From contig NZ_JABGCJ010000008.1 in assembly GCF_019799965.1 (NCBI RefSeq), positions 1 to 64,000 on the forward strand: a DNA stretch of 64,000 bases, given 5' to 3'. A model generated the notes under the pieces. That model was not told where the DNA came from and did not search any database. It saw only the letters and a program-made list of their open reading frames with translations. The translations under genes were made by a program, and so were the position numbers. Positions 50,753-63,707 of the stretch are shown piece by piece (position 1 is the stretch's first letter; each line of letters begins with the position of its first letter). Origin of the DNA: Modestobacter italicus (GTDB lineage: Bacteria > Actinomycetota > Actinomycetes > Mycobacteriales > Geodermatophilaceae).

Positions 50753-51810
50753 GGGCGGCCGCTCCTCGACGGCGACGGCCGCCTCTGGGCGGGCGCGGAG
50801 TCCAACGCCCCGGTGACCGCGGAGGTCGAGCCCGCCGGGCCCCGGCCCTCGGCCAGGGCCGCCTGCTCCCCGACCTCCTCGTGCGACGGGGGAGTGGCCG
50901 ACGGGAGGGCCGGCCGGACGACGTTCTCCAGCGGCTCGCCGGCGGCCCAGTGCACGAGCTGGCGGGAGACCAGCGCCCGCGCGGCTGCGACCGACTCCTC
51001 GATGCCGCCGCCGACGTGCGGGGTGATGAGCACGCCGGGCGTCGTCCACAGCGGGTGGCCCGGTGGCAGGGGCTCCGGGTCGGTCACGTCCAGCGCAGCT
51101 CTCAGCCGGCCGGACGCCGTGGCGTCCAGCAGGGCGGCGGTGTCGACGACGGCGCCGCGCGCGACGTTGACCAGCAGCGCCCCGGGCCGCATCAGCGCCA
51201 GCCGGGCGGCGTCCATCAGCCCCTCGGTCTCCGCGGTGAGCGGCACCGCGAGGACGACGACGTCGGCCAGCGGCAGCAGCCCGTCCAGCTCCGCCACCGG
51301 GTGGACGCCCTCCCGCGCGTGCCGGGCCGCCCGGAGGACGTGCACGCCGAAGCCGCTGAGCCGCCGCTCGATCGCGGCACCGACCGACCCGTACCCGACG
51401 ATCAGCACGGTGCGCCCGGTGAGCCCGAGGTTGCGGGTGGGCGGCGCCCACTGCTGGCGTGCCTGCGCGCCGACCATGCCGGCGAGGTCCCGCTGGGCGG
51501 CGATCATCAGCCCGACCGCCAGCTCCGAGGTCGACGCGTCGTGGAGGCCACGGCCGTTGCACAGGGTCACCCCGCCGAGCAGCCGGTCGGCGACGCGGTC
51601 GACGCCGGCGCTGAGCACCTGCACGACCTCCAGCGCCGGCATGCCGGCGGCCAGCCCGACGATCGGGTCCGGCACCTTCTCGTACGGGCCGCAGTAGAAC
51701 CCGACGGCGGTGAGGTCGACCGGGGGCTCGCCGGCTCCGGTCCAGGTGGTCAGCTCCACCCCGGCCGGGGCCTCCACGCCGGTCAGCCGGCTCAGTGCCA
51801 GACGTCTCAC
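50719..51810 (-). CDS. D-isomer-specific 2-hydroxyacid dehydrogenase
   Basis: 363 residues. NAD-binding motif VGYGSVGAAIERRL near 140, DVVVLAVPLTAETEGLM, the catalytic Arg in NVARGAVVD, Glu in DVTDPEPLP and His in ITPHVGGG. It interconverts a 2-keto acid and its D-hydroxy acid with NAD(P)H. The family fold ends near LENVVRP at residue 310; the remaining 50 residues are a low-complexity tail that overlaps the end of the cupin gene and may result from a lost stop codon. Confidence 0.88.
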   Translation of the reverse strand: MRRLALSRLTGVEAPAGVELTTWTGAGEPPVDLTAVGFYCGPYEKVPDPIVGLAAGMPALEVVQVLSAGVDRVADRLLGGVTLCNGRGLHDASTSELAVGLMIAAQRDLAGMVGAQARQQWAPPTRNLGLTGRTVLIVGYGSVGAAIERRLSGFGVHVLRAARHAREGVHPVAELDGLLPLADVVVLAVPLTAETEGLMDAARLALMRPGALLVNVARGAVVDTAALLDATASGRLRAALDVTDPEPLPPGHPLWTTPGVLITPHVGGGIEESVAAARALVSRQLVHWAAGEPLENVVRPALPSATPPSHEEVGEQAALAEGRGPAGSTSAVTGALDSAPAQRRPSPSRSGRPHPAGDACSGR

Positions 51811-52396
51811 AGGTCATCCGTCCTCAACTGGGTGCGCCGGCACGGGAGTCCGGCTCGGTCGGTCACGAACGTGGAGAGGCGTCCCGCGCGGCGGCATCCA
51901 CCGAGGTCGACGCCGGTCGCCGGGCCCGGCCGCGTGAGCGGCTGGGCGACCCCGGCCCGGACGCCGGCGGTCGGCTCTGCCGTCGGTCCCGGTGTCTCCA
52001 CCCCGCGAGCGTGATCGGCGCCCGTCGTCCGCTGCATCGGTCATGTGACTGGCTGCTCGACGGTCGACGGTCATGTGACCGATGTGCGGCGGTCGGCCGG
52101 TTCTCAGCGTGCTGGCATGCGACCACGCCCCCTGCGCTCGGTGTTGCCGAGGGTGACCGGCAGCCCAGGACCGGACGGCCGGCCCCGTCCGACCGCGGGG
52201 ACGCACCTGGCGTCAGCGGGCGGTCAGGTCGCGGGAGCTGTCGGGGGGCGGGGACCAGGTCGAACCACTCCCAGGGCTCCGTGCCCGCGTTCCCGGCGCA
52301 GACGGTCCGGCCGGACACCAGAGGTGAACGGGCGCGGAACCGGCTCGGCACGCAGGCTCGACGGCGACGCCCTCCCCGGACCGAAGGAGCACCGCC
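51811..52396. other. 586-bp intergenic region with a repeated palindrome
   Basis: Between the divergent dehydrogenase and HD-domain genes. I see no gene. At 52038-52049 and 52068-52079 the sequence CGGTCATGTGAC occurs twice, 30 bp apart (near three helical turns). The core GGTCATGTGACC is itself an imperfect palindrome (arms GGTCA/TGACC), so this is a good candidate for a dimeric repressor's two operators. The rest is ordinary GC-rich sequence. Confidence 0.5.
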
Positions 52397-53035
52397 GTGA
52401 CCGAGACCATCGCCGACGTCGGCATCCCGGACTCACCACTCGCCCAGGAGGTGACCCGGTTCATCCGGGACACCTCGGGTGACCTGCTGTTCCACCACTC
52501 CCGGCGAGTGTTCCTCTTCGGCACCCTGCAGGGCCGCGCCCGCGGGCTGGAGGCCGACCCGGAGCTGCTCTACGTCGGCGCGATGTTCCACGACCTCGGT
52601 CTCGTCGCCGGTCACCGGCGCACCGACCAGCGGTTCGAGGTCGACGGCGCGGACGCCGCCCGGGACCTGCTGCTCGAGCACGGCCGCAGCGCGGCCGACG
52701 CACGCGCGGTGTGGCTGGCGATCGCGTTGCACACCACCCCCGGCGTCCCCGAGCACCTGGAGCCGGAGATCGCCCTGGTGACTGCCGGCGTCGAGACCGA
52801 CGTGCTCGGCCTGGCCCTGGACCGGCTGACCCCGGAGCAGATCGCCGAGGTGACCGGGGCCCATCCCCGGCCGGGCTTCAAGCGGCAGATCCTGGCCGCG
52901 TTCCGCGACGGGTTCGCCGACCGCCCGGACACCACCTTCGGCACGGTGAACGACGACGTCCTGGCGCACTTCGACCCGGCGTTCCGCCGCACCGACTTCG
53001 CCGACGTGGTCCTCGGTTCCGCCTGGCCGGAGTGA
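52397..53035 (+). CDS. HD-domain protein
   Basis: 212 residues. The metal-binding set of an HD phosphohydrolase-like fold is visible: HHSRRVFLFG, then FHDLGLV with the HD pair near residue 61, and IALHTTPGVPEHLEPE with a third His. The pattern HSxR...HDLG with few extra motifs is that of the cyanamide-hydratase/diguanosine-like HD subgroup, so it may act on a small organic molecule rather than a nucleotide. GAAGGAG precedes the GTG. Confidence 0.85.
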   Translation: MTETIADVGIPDSPLAQEVTRFIRDTSGDLLFHHSRRVFLFGTLQGRARGLEADPELLYVGAMFHDLGLVAGHRRTDQRFEVDGADAARDLLLEHGRSAADARAVWLAIALHTTPGVPEHLEPEIALVTAGVETDVLGLALDRLTPEQIAEVTGAHPRPGFKRQILAAFRDGFADRPDTTFGTVNDDVLAHFDPAFRRTDFADVVLGSAWPE

Positions 53036-54346
<1,311 letters not shown>

Positions 54347-54476
54347 CCCCTGGCGGGCGCGGGGACCCTGCGCCGGGCGACCGCGGCGCTGGGGGGATGC
54401 TGAGCCGGCCGGCCGACCTCGGGTGCGGGTGGGGGTCGCCGGAGTCGCCGGGGCCCAGGACGACGGAGGAGCTCTC

Positions 54477-55694
54477 ATGCCGACCGACCGGTTGCTGGAC
54501 GACGCGGCCCGGGTGGCCGACGCCCTGCTCGAGCTGCAGACCCGGGTGAACGCGCAGGTCGACGCCACGCTGCGCGAACTGCTGCCCGAGGTCCGGCGGG
54601 GGCTGGGCGTGGCGCCCGGGCCGGACGTCGACCTCGCCGACCTGGTGAACGCCCGGATCACCGGCCTGAGCGTCGTCGTCACCCCGGCCGCCGTGGCGAC
54701 GGTGGTGCCGCTGTCGGCCGAGTCCGTGGCCACCACGCGGGAGGCGCGGCGCGCGGTGACCGCGATCGTCACCGGGGCCGACGACCGGCTGGCCGTGATC
54801 GCCGGCCCCTGCTCGGTGCACGACCCGGCGGCCGCGCTGGAGTACGCCGCCTTCCTCGGCCGGATGCGGGCCCGGCACGGCGCGGACCTGGAGATCCTGA
54901 TGCGGACCTACACGGAGAAGCCCCGGACCGAGGTCGACTGGAAGGGCTTCGCCTACGACCCGTTCCTGGACGGTTCCAGCCGGATCAGCGTCGGTCTCGT
55001 CGCCACCCGGATGCTGATGAGCCGGATCACCGCCCTCGGCGTGCCGGTGGCGGCGGAGCCGCTCAACGCGCTCACCCCGCAGTACGTCGACGGGCTGGTC
55101 ACCTACAACGGTGTCGGGGCCCGCAACGTCACCGACCAGACGGCCCGGGAGCGGGTGAGCGGCTTCTCCTCCGTCGTCGGCTTCAAGAACTCCCCGGAGG
55201 GGAGCATCGACGTGGCCGTCCAGGCCGTGCTGACCGCGCGGGCGGGCCACCAGTTCCTCGGCGTCGACCGGCACGGGGTGAGCGCCCAGCTGTCGACCAC
55301 CGGGAACGAGACCGGTCACGTCATCCTGCGCGGCGGCAAGGACGGCCCCAACCACTCGGCCGCGCACATCGCCGCCACGAAGCGGGCGCTGGCCGCGCGC
55401 GGGCTGCCCGAGGTCGTCGTCGTCGACGCCTCGCACGGCAACAGCCGCAAAGACCACCGCCGCCAGGCCGACGTCGTGCACGACCTGGCCGGACAGCTGG
55501 TGGCCGGCGAGCGCGCGATCCGCGGGGTGATGCTGGAGAGCAACCTGGTCGCGGGCAGGCAGGACCTGGACCGCCGTCACCCGGAGACCCTCGAGTACGG
55601 CGTGAGCGTCACCGACGCCTGCGTGGACCTGGAGACGACCGAACAGCTGCTGGCGGAGCTGGCCGAGGCGTCCCGGGTGCGGCGCGGAGCCTGA
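54477..55694 (+). CDS. aroG: 3-deoxy-7-phosphoheptulonate (DAHP) synthase, type I
   Basis: 405 residues. It is the E. coli-type (class I) enzyme: VIAGPCSVHDP, RTYTEKPRTEVDWKG, GVPVAAEPL, KNSPEGSIDVAV, NHSAAHIAATK and ASHGNSRKDHRRQ carry the metal- and PEP-binding residues. It condenses PEP with erythrose 4-phosphate in the first step of the shikimate pathway. The N terminus has about 60 extra residues compared with the core. Many actinobacteria rely on a type II enzyme, so this could be an additional copy. GGAGGAG precedes the ATG. Confidence 0.93.
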   Translation: MPTDRLLDDAARVADALLELQTRVNAQVDATLRELLPEVRRGLGVAPGPDVDLADLVNARITGLSVVVTPAAVATVVPLSAESVATTREARRAVTAIVTGADDRLAVIAGPCSVHDPAAALEYAAFLGRMRARHGADLEILMRTYTEKPRTEVDWKGFAYDPFLDGSSRISVGLVATRMLMSRITALGVPVAAEPLNALTPQYVDGLVTYNGVGARNVTDQTARERVSGFSSVVGFKNSPEGSIDVAVQAVLTARAGHQFLGVDRHGVSAQLSTTGNETGHVILRGGKDGPNHSAAHIAATKRALAARGLPEVVVVDASHGNSRKDHRRQADVVHDLAGQLVAGERAIRGVMLESNLVAGRQDLDRRHPETLEYGVSVTDACVDLETTEQLLAELAEASRVRRGA

Positions 55695-55734
55695 CTCGCC
55701 GCCGTCCCGAGCCCGGTGGGACGGCGACCGGCGC

Positions 55735-56013
55735 TCAGGCCGTCGCCGCGAGCCGCCCGGCCGAGACGACGTCGACGGTGAGCACGCTGGGCAGCCGGTG
55801 CAGCCGGGCGGCCACCAGGTCGGCCTCGCCGGGTGCGGCGAGCAGGTCGACGCTGACGGTCCACCGATCGGCGCCGGCCTCCTCGGCCGCCAGCCGGGTG
55901 AAGACGTGCTGCCGTCCGGTGAGCAGGGTCAGGACGCGCTGCAGGCCGAGGGCGTCGGTGACGACGACCCGCACCTTGGCGGCGTCGCGGGAGTCGTGGT
56001 GCGTGGCGGGCAT
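55735..56013 (-). CDS. Small stand-alone ACT-domain protein
   Basis: 92 residues forming one ACT module: VRVVVTDALGLQRVLTLLTGRQHVF, then WTVSVDLLAAPGEADLVAARLHRLPSVLTVDVV. It is closest in pattern to the acetolactate-synthase small-subunit ACT domain. Alone it cannot be an enzyme; it may be an amino-acid-sensing regulatory partner. It is convergent to the DAHP synthase gene with 40 bp between. GGAGG lies before the ATG. Confidence 0.75.
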   Translation of the reverse strand: MPATHHDSRDAAKVRVVVTDALGLQRVLTLLTGRQHVFTRLAAEEAGADRWTVSVDLLAAPGEADLVAARLHRLPSVLTVDVVSAGRLAATA

Positions 56014-56272
56014 GGGTGCCTCCGGGCCGAGCTGGCCCTGGTCAGCGGGGAGCGACCTCGACCGACGTGCGCACGGACCCGGCGGCGCGAGAGTCAGTCG
56101 CCGACGGGCCCGCAGGTAATCAGCTGCCCGGCCACACGAGCACGGTAGCCCCTTGGTGACCGGCGCCACAACCACGCCGCGGACGTCGGCGTGGCCAGGT
56201 CGGGGGACGCGTCCACGCCGGCGCGGCACCGGACCTGGTCAGGGGAGAGCCCCCTGTGGCACGGTCACCTCC

Positions 56273-56725
56273 GTGACCGGCGCACCCGATGCGAGGCAGC
56301 AGCGGCTGGCCGATCTCGCACGGCTGCGACGGGTCCGCGATCGCATCGACCGCGAGTACGCGCAGGCCCTCGACGTCGAGGAGCTGGCCCGGGGCGTGCA
56401 CCTGTCCGCCGGGCACCTGAGCCGGCAGTTCCGGGAGGCGTACGGCGAGCCGCCCTACGCCTACCTGATGACCCGGCGGATCGAGCGCGCCATGGCACTG
56501 CTGCGTCGGGGCGACCTCACCGTGACCGAGGTCTGCTTCGCGGTCGGCTGCTCGTCGCTGGGCACGTTCAGCAGCCGCTTCACCGAGCTGGTCGGGGTGC
56601 CGCCCAGCGTCTACCGGCGGGTGGCGGCCGGCGCGGGCGAGGGGCTGCCGTCCTGCGTCACCAGGAGGGTCACCAGACCGGTCAGGAATCGAGAAGCACC
56701 GCCGGTCGCAGCGTCCCTAGCGTGA
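56273..56725 (+). CDS. AraC-family regulator (HTH only)
   Basis: 150 residues and essentially only the AraC double helix-turn-helix: [20 protein letters not shown] and [20 protein letters not shown] followed by [14 protein letters not shown]. It has no separate sensor domain, so control would come from its own synthesis or a partner. The start is a GTG without a strong ribosome site. The VOC gene follows after 5 bp and then the UvrA paralogue, an arrangement seen in antibiotic-resistance modules. Confidence 0.85.
   Translation: MTGAPDARQQRLADLARLRRVRDRIDREYAQALDVEELARGVHLSAGHLSRQFREAYGEPPYAYLMTRRIERAMALLRRGDLTVTEVCFAVGCSSLGTFSSRFTELVGVPPSVYRRVAAGAGEGLPSCVTRRVTRPVRNREAPPVAASLA
56718..56723 (+). 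promoter_or_regulatory. -10 element upstream of the VOC gene
   Basis: TAGCGT lies 7 bp before the ATG at 56731, overlapping the end of the AraC gene; no ribosome site is present, which suggests a leaderless internal promoter. It allows the VOC gene to be expressed apart from its regulator. Confidence 0.4.
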
Positions 56726-56730
56726 CCGGC

Positions 56731-57141
56731 ATGGACCTCACCATCCACTCCAGCTTCCTGCCGCACACCGACCCCGACGCCTCGCTGCTGTTCTGGCGCG
56801 ACGTCCTCGGCTTCGAGGTCCGCCTCGACGTCGGGTACGAGGGGATGCGGTGGATCACCGTCGGGCCGGCCGGCCAGCCCGACACCGCGATCGTGCTGCA
56901 CCCGCCGGCGGCCGGGCCCGGCCTCACCGACGACGAGCGCCGCACCATCGAGGAGCTGCTGGCCAAGGGCAGCTTCTTCGGCGTCAACCTGGCCACCCCC
57001 GACCTCGACGCCACGTTCGCCGCCCTGGCGGCCGCCGGCGTCGAGGTGGTCCAGGAGCCGACCGAGCAGCCCTACGGTCTGCGCGACTGCGCCGTCCGTG
57101 ACCCGGCGGGCAACATGATCCGGATCCAGCAGAGCCGCTGA
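56731..57141 (+). CDS. VOC-family protein (glyoxalase/bleomycin-resistance-like)
   Basis: 136 residues with the paired beta-alpha-beta-beta-beta modules: [21 protein letters not shown] and a closing [14 protein letters not shown] with the C-terminal metal-position residues (E/Q in [12 protein letters not shown]). It could sequester or modify a drug or act as a dioxygenase. Its place between an AraC regulator and a DrrC-like UvrA paralogue favours a resistance role. Confidence 0.88.
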   Translation: MDLTIHSSFLPHTDPDASLLFWRDVLGFEVRLDVGYEGMRWITVGPAGQPDTAIVLHPPAAGPGLTDDERRTIEELLAKGSFFGVNLATPDLDATFAALAAAGVEVVQEPTEQPYGLRDCAVRDPAGNMIRIQQSR

Positions 57142-57210
57142 GCGCCCGTGCCGGCCGATCTGCGCCAGGCTGACCGAGCGCCACCACCGCCCCGCCCGCA
57201 GAGGAGAGAC

Positions 57211-59577
<2,367 letters not shown>

Positions 59578-59874
59578 CCGCGCCGGTCGCGCCGCGCAGG
59601 AGCCGTCCGCGCCGCCAGGCCGGGCGGACCAGCACGCCGCCAGCCGGCCACCGCCGGCTCGGCCGCGCCGCCGGTGAGCCGGACACCGAACGGGCGCTGA
59701 TCCGCAGCCCCAGGCCGATCAGGTGGCGCAGCCCGGCCGCCACCAGCAGGTCCAGCAGCACGCCCAGGGCGAGCGCCGGCCGGCGGGTGGTGACCAGGGC
59801 GACCGCGCCGGCGGCCAGCGCGGCTGCGGTGAGCAGCTGTGCGAGGACGCCGGAGAGATCGGCCAGCAACGGCG

Positions 59875-60288
59875 TCAGACCGGCCGGTCGGCGGTCGGCG
59901 CGCCGGACGGCTGGTCCCCGGCCGCGCGGGCCTTCGCCTGGTCCTCCTCGGCCACCTGGCGACGCTCCTCGGCGATCTCCTTGCCGAGGAACCAGTTGAG
60001 CGCCGTCCGGATCGCCGCGATCGCGGCCAGCTGGCCGATCTCCCGGAAGTTCGGGGCCACCGCCGTCCGGAGCACGTCGCCGGCGAGCTGGAACTCCAGG
60101 CCCAGCGCCAGGAAACGGCCGAGGGTGAGGCGGACCGGGACGAACGCCCGGTCGTCGTGGTGGCGCAGGCCCACCCAGAGGAACCGCAGGAAACGCCCAC
60201 ACCGCCCCGACGATGATCACCCCGCGGCGCCGCAGGCCTCCACGATGACGACCAGCACGTTGACGACGTCCTGCAGCAGCTCTTCCAC
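59875..60288 (-). pseudogene. DUF1622-family membrane-protein gene with two compensating frameshifts
   Basis: Read from GTG 60288 the frame encodes EELLQDVVNVLVVIVEACGA, then hits a stop at a GGGG run near 60225. The next frame continues with VIIVGAVWAF up to a TTT run near 60196, and the original frame resumes with WVGLRHHDDRAFVPVRLTLG and goes on to APNFREIGQLAAIAAIRTAL and the end. One missing G and one extra T would restore a single DUF1622 protein of about 137 residues. Either the gene is broken or the two homopolymers were misread. Confidence 0.65.
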
Positions 60289-60430
60289 GCGGGGGCGCTC
60301 ACCCGCCCGGCCAGGTACCTGCCCCCGCCGGGGGAGCGGGCTGGTTCACTGCGGAGCCCGGGCCGGCGTTCGGCTGCCGGCGGGGCGCGGCTGACAGGTT
60401 GCGGTGCGGTCACGGTCCGGGGCCAGCTGA

Positions 60431-60484
60431 TTGACCCGGGGATGTGGCGCGCGCTACTTTCTCGGCGCAGTTGAAGCGCTTCAA
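60431..60484 (+). promoter_or_regulatory. Promoter and perfect LacI-type operator of the sugar ABC operon
   Basis: TTGACC (60431-60436) and TACTTT (60455-60460) are separated by 18 bp. The perfect palindrome TTGAAGCGCTTCAA (60471-60484) covers the expected transcription start. A LacI/GalR repressor should block this promoter until a sugar inducer is present; its gene is outside the window. Confidence 0.8.
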
Positions 60485-60512
60485 TCCGAAGTACTCAGGA
60501 GGACTGGTGACG

Positions 60513-61811
60513 ATGAAGTCGACTGGCCGGACATGGGCTCCGCGGGTGGCGTGTGCCGTCACCGTGTCCCTCGCCCTCGCCGCATGTGGTGGCGGAGGTG
60601 ACGGTGGAGGCGGGTCCTCGGACGACGGCTTCACCATGATGTCGCTCAACGAGAACACCACGCAGGACTCGGTGATCACCTCGCTGAGCGAGGACCAGTG
60701 CGCCGACCAGAACGGTGCGCTGGCGCTGGACATCACCGAGCAGGCGCAGGAGAGCGTCGACCAGCAGATCCAGCTGCTGGCCGGCCAGGGCGCACTGCCG
60801 GACCTCTTCCCGGCCAACACCCCGGACCTCATCCGCGAGCTGGCGGACAACGACCAGGTCGCCAACGTCGGGGAGGTGCTCTCCGGCGGCGAGGCGGCCG
60901 ACGCGATCGTGCCGGCTGCCGAGTCCGCGGCGGACCAGATCTTCGGTGACCAGCTCGTCCTGCCGGTCGAGCTCAACATCGAGGGCATCTGGTTCAACAA
61001 GCAGATCCTCGAGGCCAACGGCATCGCCGTCCCGCAGACCTGGGACGAGCTGGTCGCCGCCTTCGAGACGCTCAAGGCCGCCGGCGTCCAGCCGATCTCC
61101 AACGCCGGCTCCGGTGGCGACGGCTGGGGCGTCAGCCGCTGGGTCGGCGCCTACCTGTTCCGCACCATCGGCCCGGACGCGATGCGGGCGATCGCCGACG
61201 GCGAGGCCAGCCTGACCGACCCCGAGTACGTCGAGGCCGCCGACGCCATCGCCGAGCTCGGTGAGGCCGGCTACTTCGGCCCGGCGCCGACCTCGATCGA
61301 CTACGCCACGGCGATCAACACGTTCCTGACCGGCGGCGCCGCCTTCATGTACATGGGCTCGTGGGCGCTGGCCGACTTCAACGACCCGGAGTCGAACCAG
61401 ATCGGCGAGGACGCCATCGGCTTCCTGCCCTTCCCCGAGGTCGAGGGCGGCGCGGGCAACAGCGACCAGACGCCGACCAACCTCGGCACCTCGATCGTGC
61501 TCTCGTCCTCGGTCGCCGAGGACGAGCAGGCGCAGGCCTGGGTCGAGTGCATCGCCGGCAACTACGGCACCGTGGCGCTGCGCGACCACGGCCAGATCAC
61601 CGGCCTCGAGCTGAGCGAGGAGGTCGAGGTGCCGCCGCTGACCGGGCTGGTGCAGGACCAGATCGAGGCCACCGACGAGAGCGTGCTGTGGTTCGAGGCG
61701 CTCTTCCCGGCCTCGGCGACCACGGCCAGCCAGCAGAACGCGGGCCTGCTCGGCTCCGGCCAGATGAGCGGCGAGGACTTCATGGCCGCCGTCGCCGCCG
61801 AGCTCGGCTGA
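60513..61811 (+). CDS. Sugar ABC transporter substrate-binding lipoprotein
   Basis: About 432 residues. The signal peptide ends in a lipobox LALAACGGG with Cys25 and a Gly/Asp linker. The mature part is a family 1 (MalE-like) binding protein: LNIEGIWFNKQILEANGI, PQTWDELVAAFETLKAAGV, FLTGGAAFMYMGSWALADF, TNLGTSIVLSSSV. It captures a sugar outside the cell for the two permeases encoded next. AGGAGG lies 10 bases before the ATG and 4 before an in-frame GTG (60507). No ATPase gene follows; such importers usually share a distant MsmK-type ATPase. Confidence 0.9.
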   Translation: MKSTGRTWAPRVACAVTVSLALAACGGGGDGGGGSSDDGFTMMSLNENTTQDSVITSLSEDQCADQNGALALDITEQAQESVDQQIQLLAGQGALPDLFPANTPDLIRELADNDQVANVGEVLSGGEAADAIVPAAESAADQIFGDQLVLPVELNIEGIWFNKQILEANGIAVPQTWDELVAAFETLKAAGVQPISNAGSGGDGWGVSRWVGAYLFRTIGPDAMRAIADGEASLTDPEYVEAADAIAELGEAGYFGPAPTSIDYATAINTFLTGGAAFMYMGSWALADFNDPESNQIGEDAIGFLPFPEVEGGAGNSDQTPTNLGTSIVLSSSVAEDEQAQAWVECIAGNYGTVALRDHGQITGLELSEEVEVPPLTGLVQDQIEATDESVLWFEALFPASATTASQQNAGLLGSGQMSGEDFMAAVAAELG

Positions 61812-61908
61812 CCGGCAGCACCCTCCTCACCATCCGGTGCGGGCAGCGCGGACCGCGCTGCCCGCACCGGTGCTCGGCACACGGAAGACCTCGGAAGGCG
61901 GACAGTCC

Positions 61909-62793
61909 GTGAGAGAAGTCCTCGGCGACAGGCGCACCATCCTGGTGCTGCTGGCGCCAGCGCTGGCCATCTACACGCTGGTCATGCTCGTCCCGATGCT
62001 GTGGTCGCTGGGCTACACCGTCTTCGACGGCAGCGTGATCTCCGGCTTCCAGTTCGCCGGCCTCGACAACTTCAGCCGCCTGTTCAGCGACCCGAAGATC
62101 GCCGACGCACTCTGGTTCACGGTCAAGTACGCGGTCGTCATCACCGTCGGGCAGGTGCTGTTCGGCTACGTGCTCTCGCTGCTCTACGTGTTCGTGCTCA
62201 AGCGGGCCTCGGCGCTGATCCGCACCCTGGTGTTCTTCCCGGTGGTCATGCCGACCGTCGCGGTCGCGCTGCTGTTCCAGAAGCTCTTCGAGGTCGCCCC
62301 GCAGACCGGGCCGGTGAACGCGCTGCTCAACGCCTTCGGGCTTGAGTCGGTCAACTGGCTCGGCGACCCCGGCAACGCCTTCGTCGTGCTGGCGGTCATG
62401 GACATCTGGCGGTCGATGGGCTTCTACGCCGTCCTGCTGTACGCCGGCCTGATCGACATCCCCGAGGACGTGCTGGAGGCCGCCCGGCTGGACGGCGCCT
62501 CGGGCTGGCGACTGGTGCGCAACATCGTCATCCCGCTGTCGTTCCCGGTGCTGATCTCCTCGCTGATCTTCAGCATCAACGGGACGCTGAAGGTGTTCGA
62601 CTCCATCTACGCCCTCACCGGCGGTGGCCCCGGGACGGCGACCACTCCGCTCACGCTGGCGATGTACCGCACCTCCTTCGCCTCCGGCGACTACGGGTAC
62701 GGCGCCACCATCGCCCTGGCGCTGACGGTGCTGTCCCTGCTCGTGACCCTGCTGATCTTCAAGACGTCGCGGCGCGACCTGACCCAGGGCTGA
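61909..62793 (+). CDS. Sugar ABC transporter permease, MalF-like
   Basis: 294 residues with six membrane helices. The EAA loop that contacts the ATPase is DVLEAARLDGASGWRLVRNIVIPL near residue 190. TLKVFDSIYALTGGGPGTAT is the usual family 1 signature after it. Two bases separate its stop from the next start, so it is translated with the partner permease. Confidence 0.92.
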   Translation: MREVLGDRRTILVLLAPALAIYTLVMLVPMLWSLGYTVFDGSVISGFQFAGLDNFSRLFSDPKIADALWFTVKYAVVITVGQVLFGYVLSLLYVFVLKRASALIRTLVFFPVVMPTVAVALLFQKLFEVAPQTGPVNALLNAFGLESVNWLGDPGNAFVVLAVMDIWRSMGFYAVLLYAGLIDIPEDVLEAARLDGASGWRLVRNIVIPLSFPVLISSLIFSINGTLKVFDSIYALTGGGPGTATTPLTLAMYRTSFASGDYGYGATIALALTVLSLLVTLLIFKTSRRDLTQG

Positions 62794-62795
62794 TC

Positions 62796-63707
62796 ATGAC
62801 GACGACCCCTCTCATCGCACCGCACGCCGACCTCCGTACCGGGGAGCGCCCCGCTCCGCGGCCGCGGCGCCGCCGGCGGCCGATGCGCACGCTCCGCAAG
62901 CTGCCGCTGTACGCGGTCGTGGCCCTCCTGCTGGTCAGCGTGCTCTACCCGCTGGTCTGGCTGGTGCTGGGCGCGTTCAAGACCCAGGACGAGTTCCTCA
63001 ACTCCCCGACCTGGGCGCTGCCCGAGGACTTCACCAACCTGGCGAACTTCGGCGACGCCTGGGGGAGCGTGAGCCAGTACCTGCTGAACTCGACGCTGGC
63101 CGTCTTCCCGGCCCTGCTGGTCATGCTGGTGATCGGCACGGCAGCCGGGTTCGCCCTGGAGATCATGGTCTGGAAGGGCAGGAACACCGTCCTGCTGGTC
63201 TTCCTGGTCGGCATCATGGTGCCGTGGCAGATGATCCTGCTGCCGCTGTTCACCGTGTATTTCCAGGCCGGCCTGACCCAGACTCTGTGGCCGCTGATCA
63301 TCACCTACACGGCCACCGGCCTGCCGCTGACGGTGTTCCTGATGGCCACCTACTTCCGGGCCATCCCGCGCGAGGTGTTCGAGGCGGCGACCCTGGACGG
63401 GGCGAGCATGCTGCGCTCGCTGGTCTCGATCGCCTTCCCGATGATGAAGAACGCCATCTTCACGATCGCGCTGGTGCAGTTCTTCTTCATGTGGAACGAC
63501 CTGCTCATCGCGCTGACGTTCACCACTCGCGACGAGCTGCGCACGGTCCAGGCCGGCCTGCTCAACTTCACCGGCGAGTTCGGGGTCGTGCAGTACGGGC
63601 CCACCTTCGCCGCGATCTGCATCAACGTGCTGGTCATCCTGGCCATCTACCTCTTCCTGAACCAGCGGGTCATGCGCGGGATGGCAGCCGGTGCGGTCAA
63701 GGGCTGA
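62796..63707 (+). CDS. Sugar ABC transporter permease, MalG-like
   Basis: 303 residues: a basic cytoplasmic N terminus (PRPRRRRRPMRTLRKLP), six helices and the EAA loop EVFEAATLDGASMLRSLVSIAFPMM near 200. It forms the heterodimeric channel with the preceding protein. The coding end overlaps the start of the GH78 gene by 17 bp. Confidence 0.92.
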   Translation: MTTTPLIAPHADLRTGERPAPRPRRRRRPMRTLRKLPLYAVVALLLVSVLYPLVWLVLGAFKTQDEFLNSPTWALPEDFTNLANFGDAWGSVSQYLLNSTLAVFPALLVMLVIGTAAGFALEIMVWKGRNTVLLVFLVGIMVPWQMILLPLFTVYFQAGLTQTLWPLIITYTATGLPLTVFLMATYFRAIPREVFEAATLDGASMLRSLVSIAFPMMKNAIFTIALVQFFFMWNDLLIALTFTTRDELRTVQAGLLNFTGEFGVVQYGPTFAAICINVLVILAIYLFLNQRVMRGMAAGAVKG

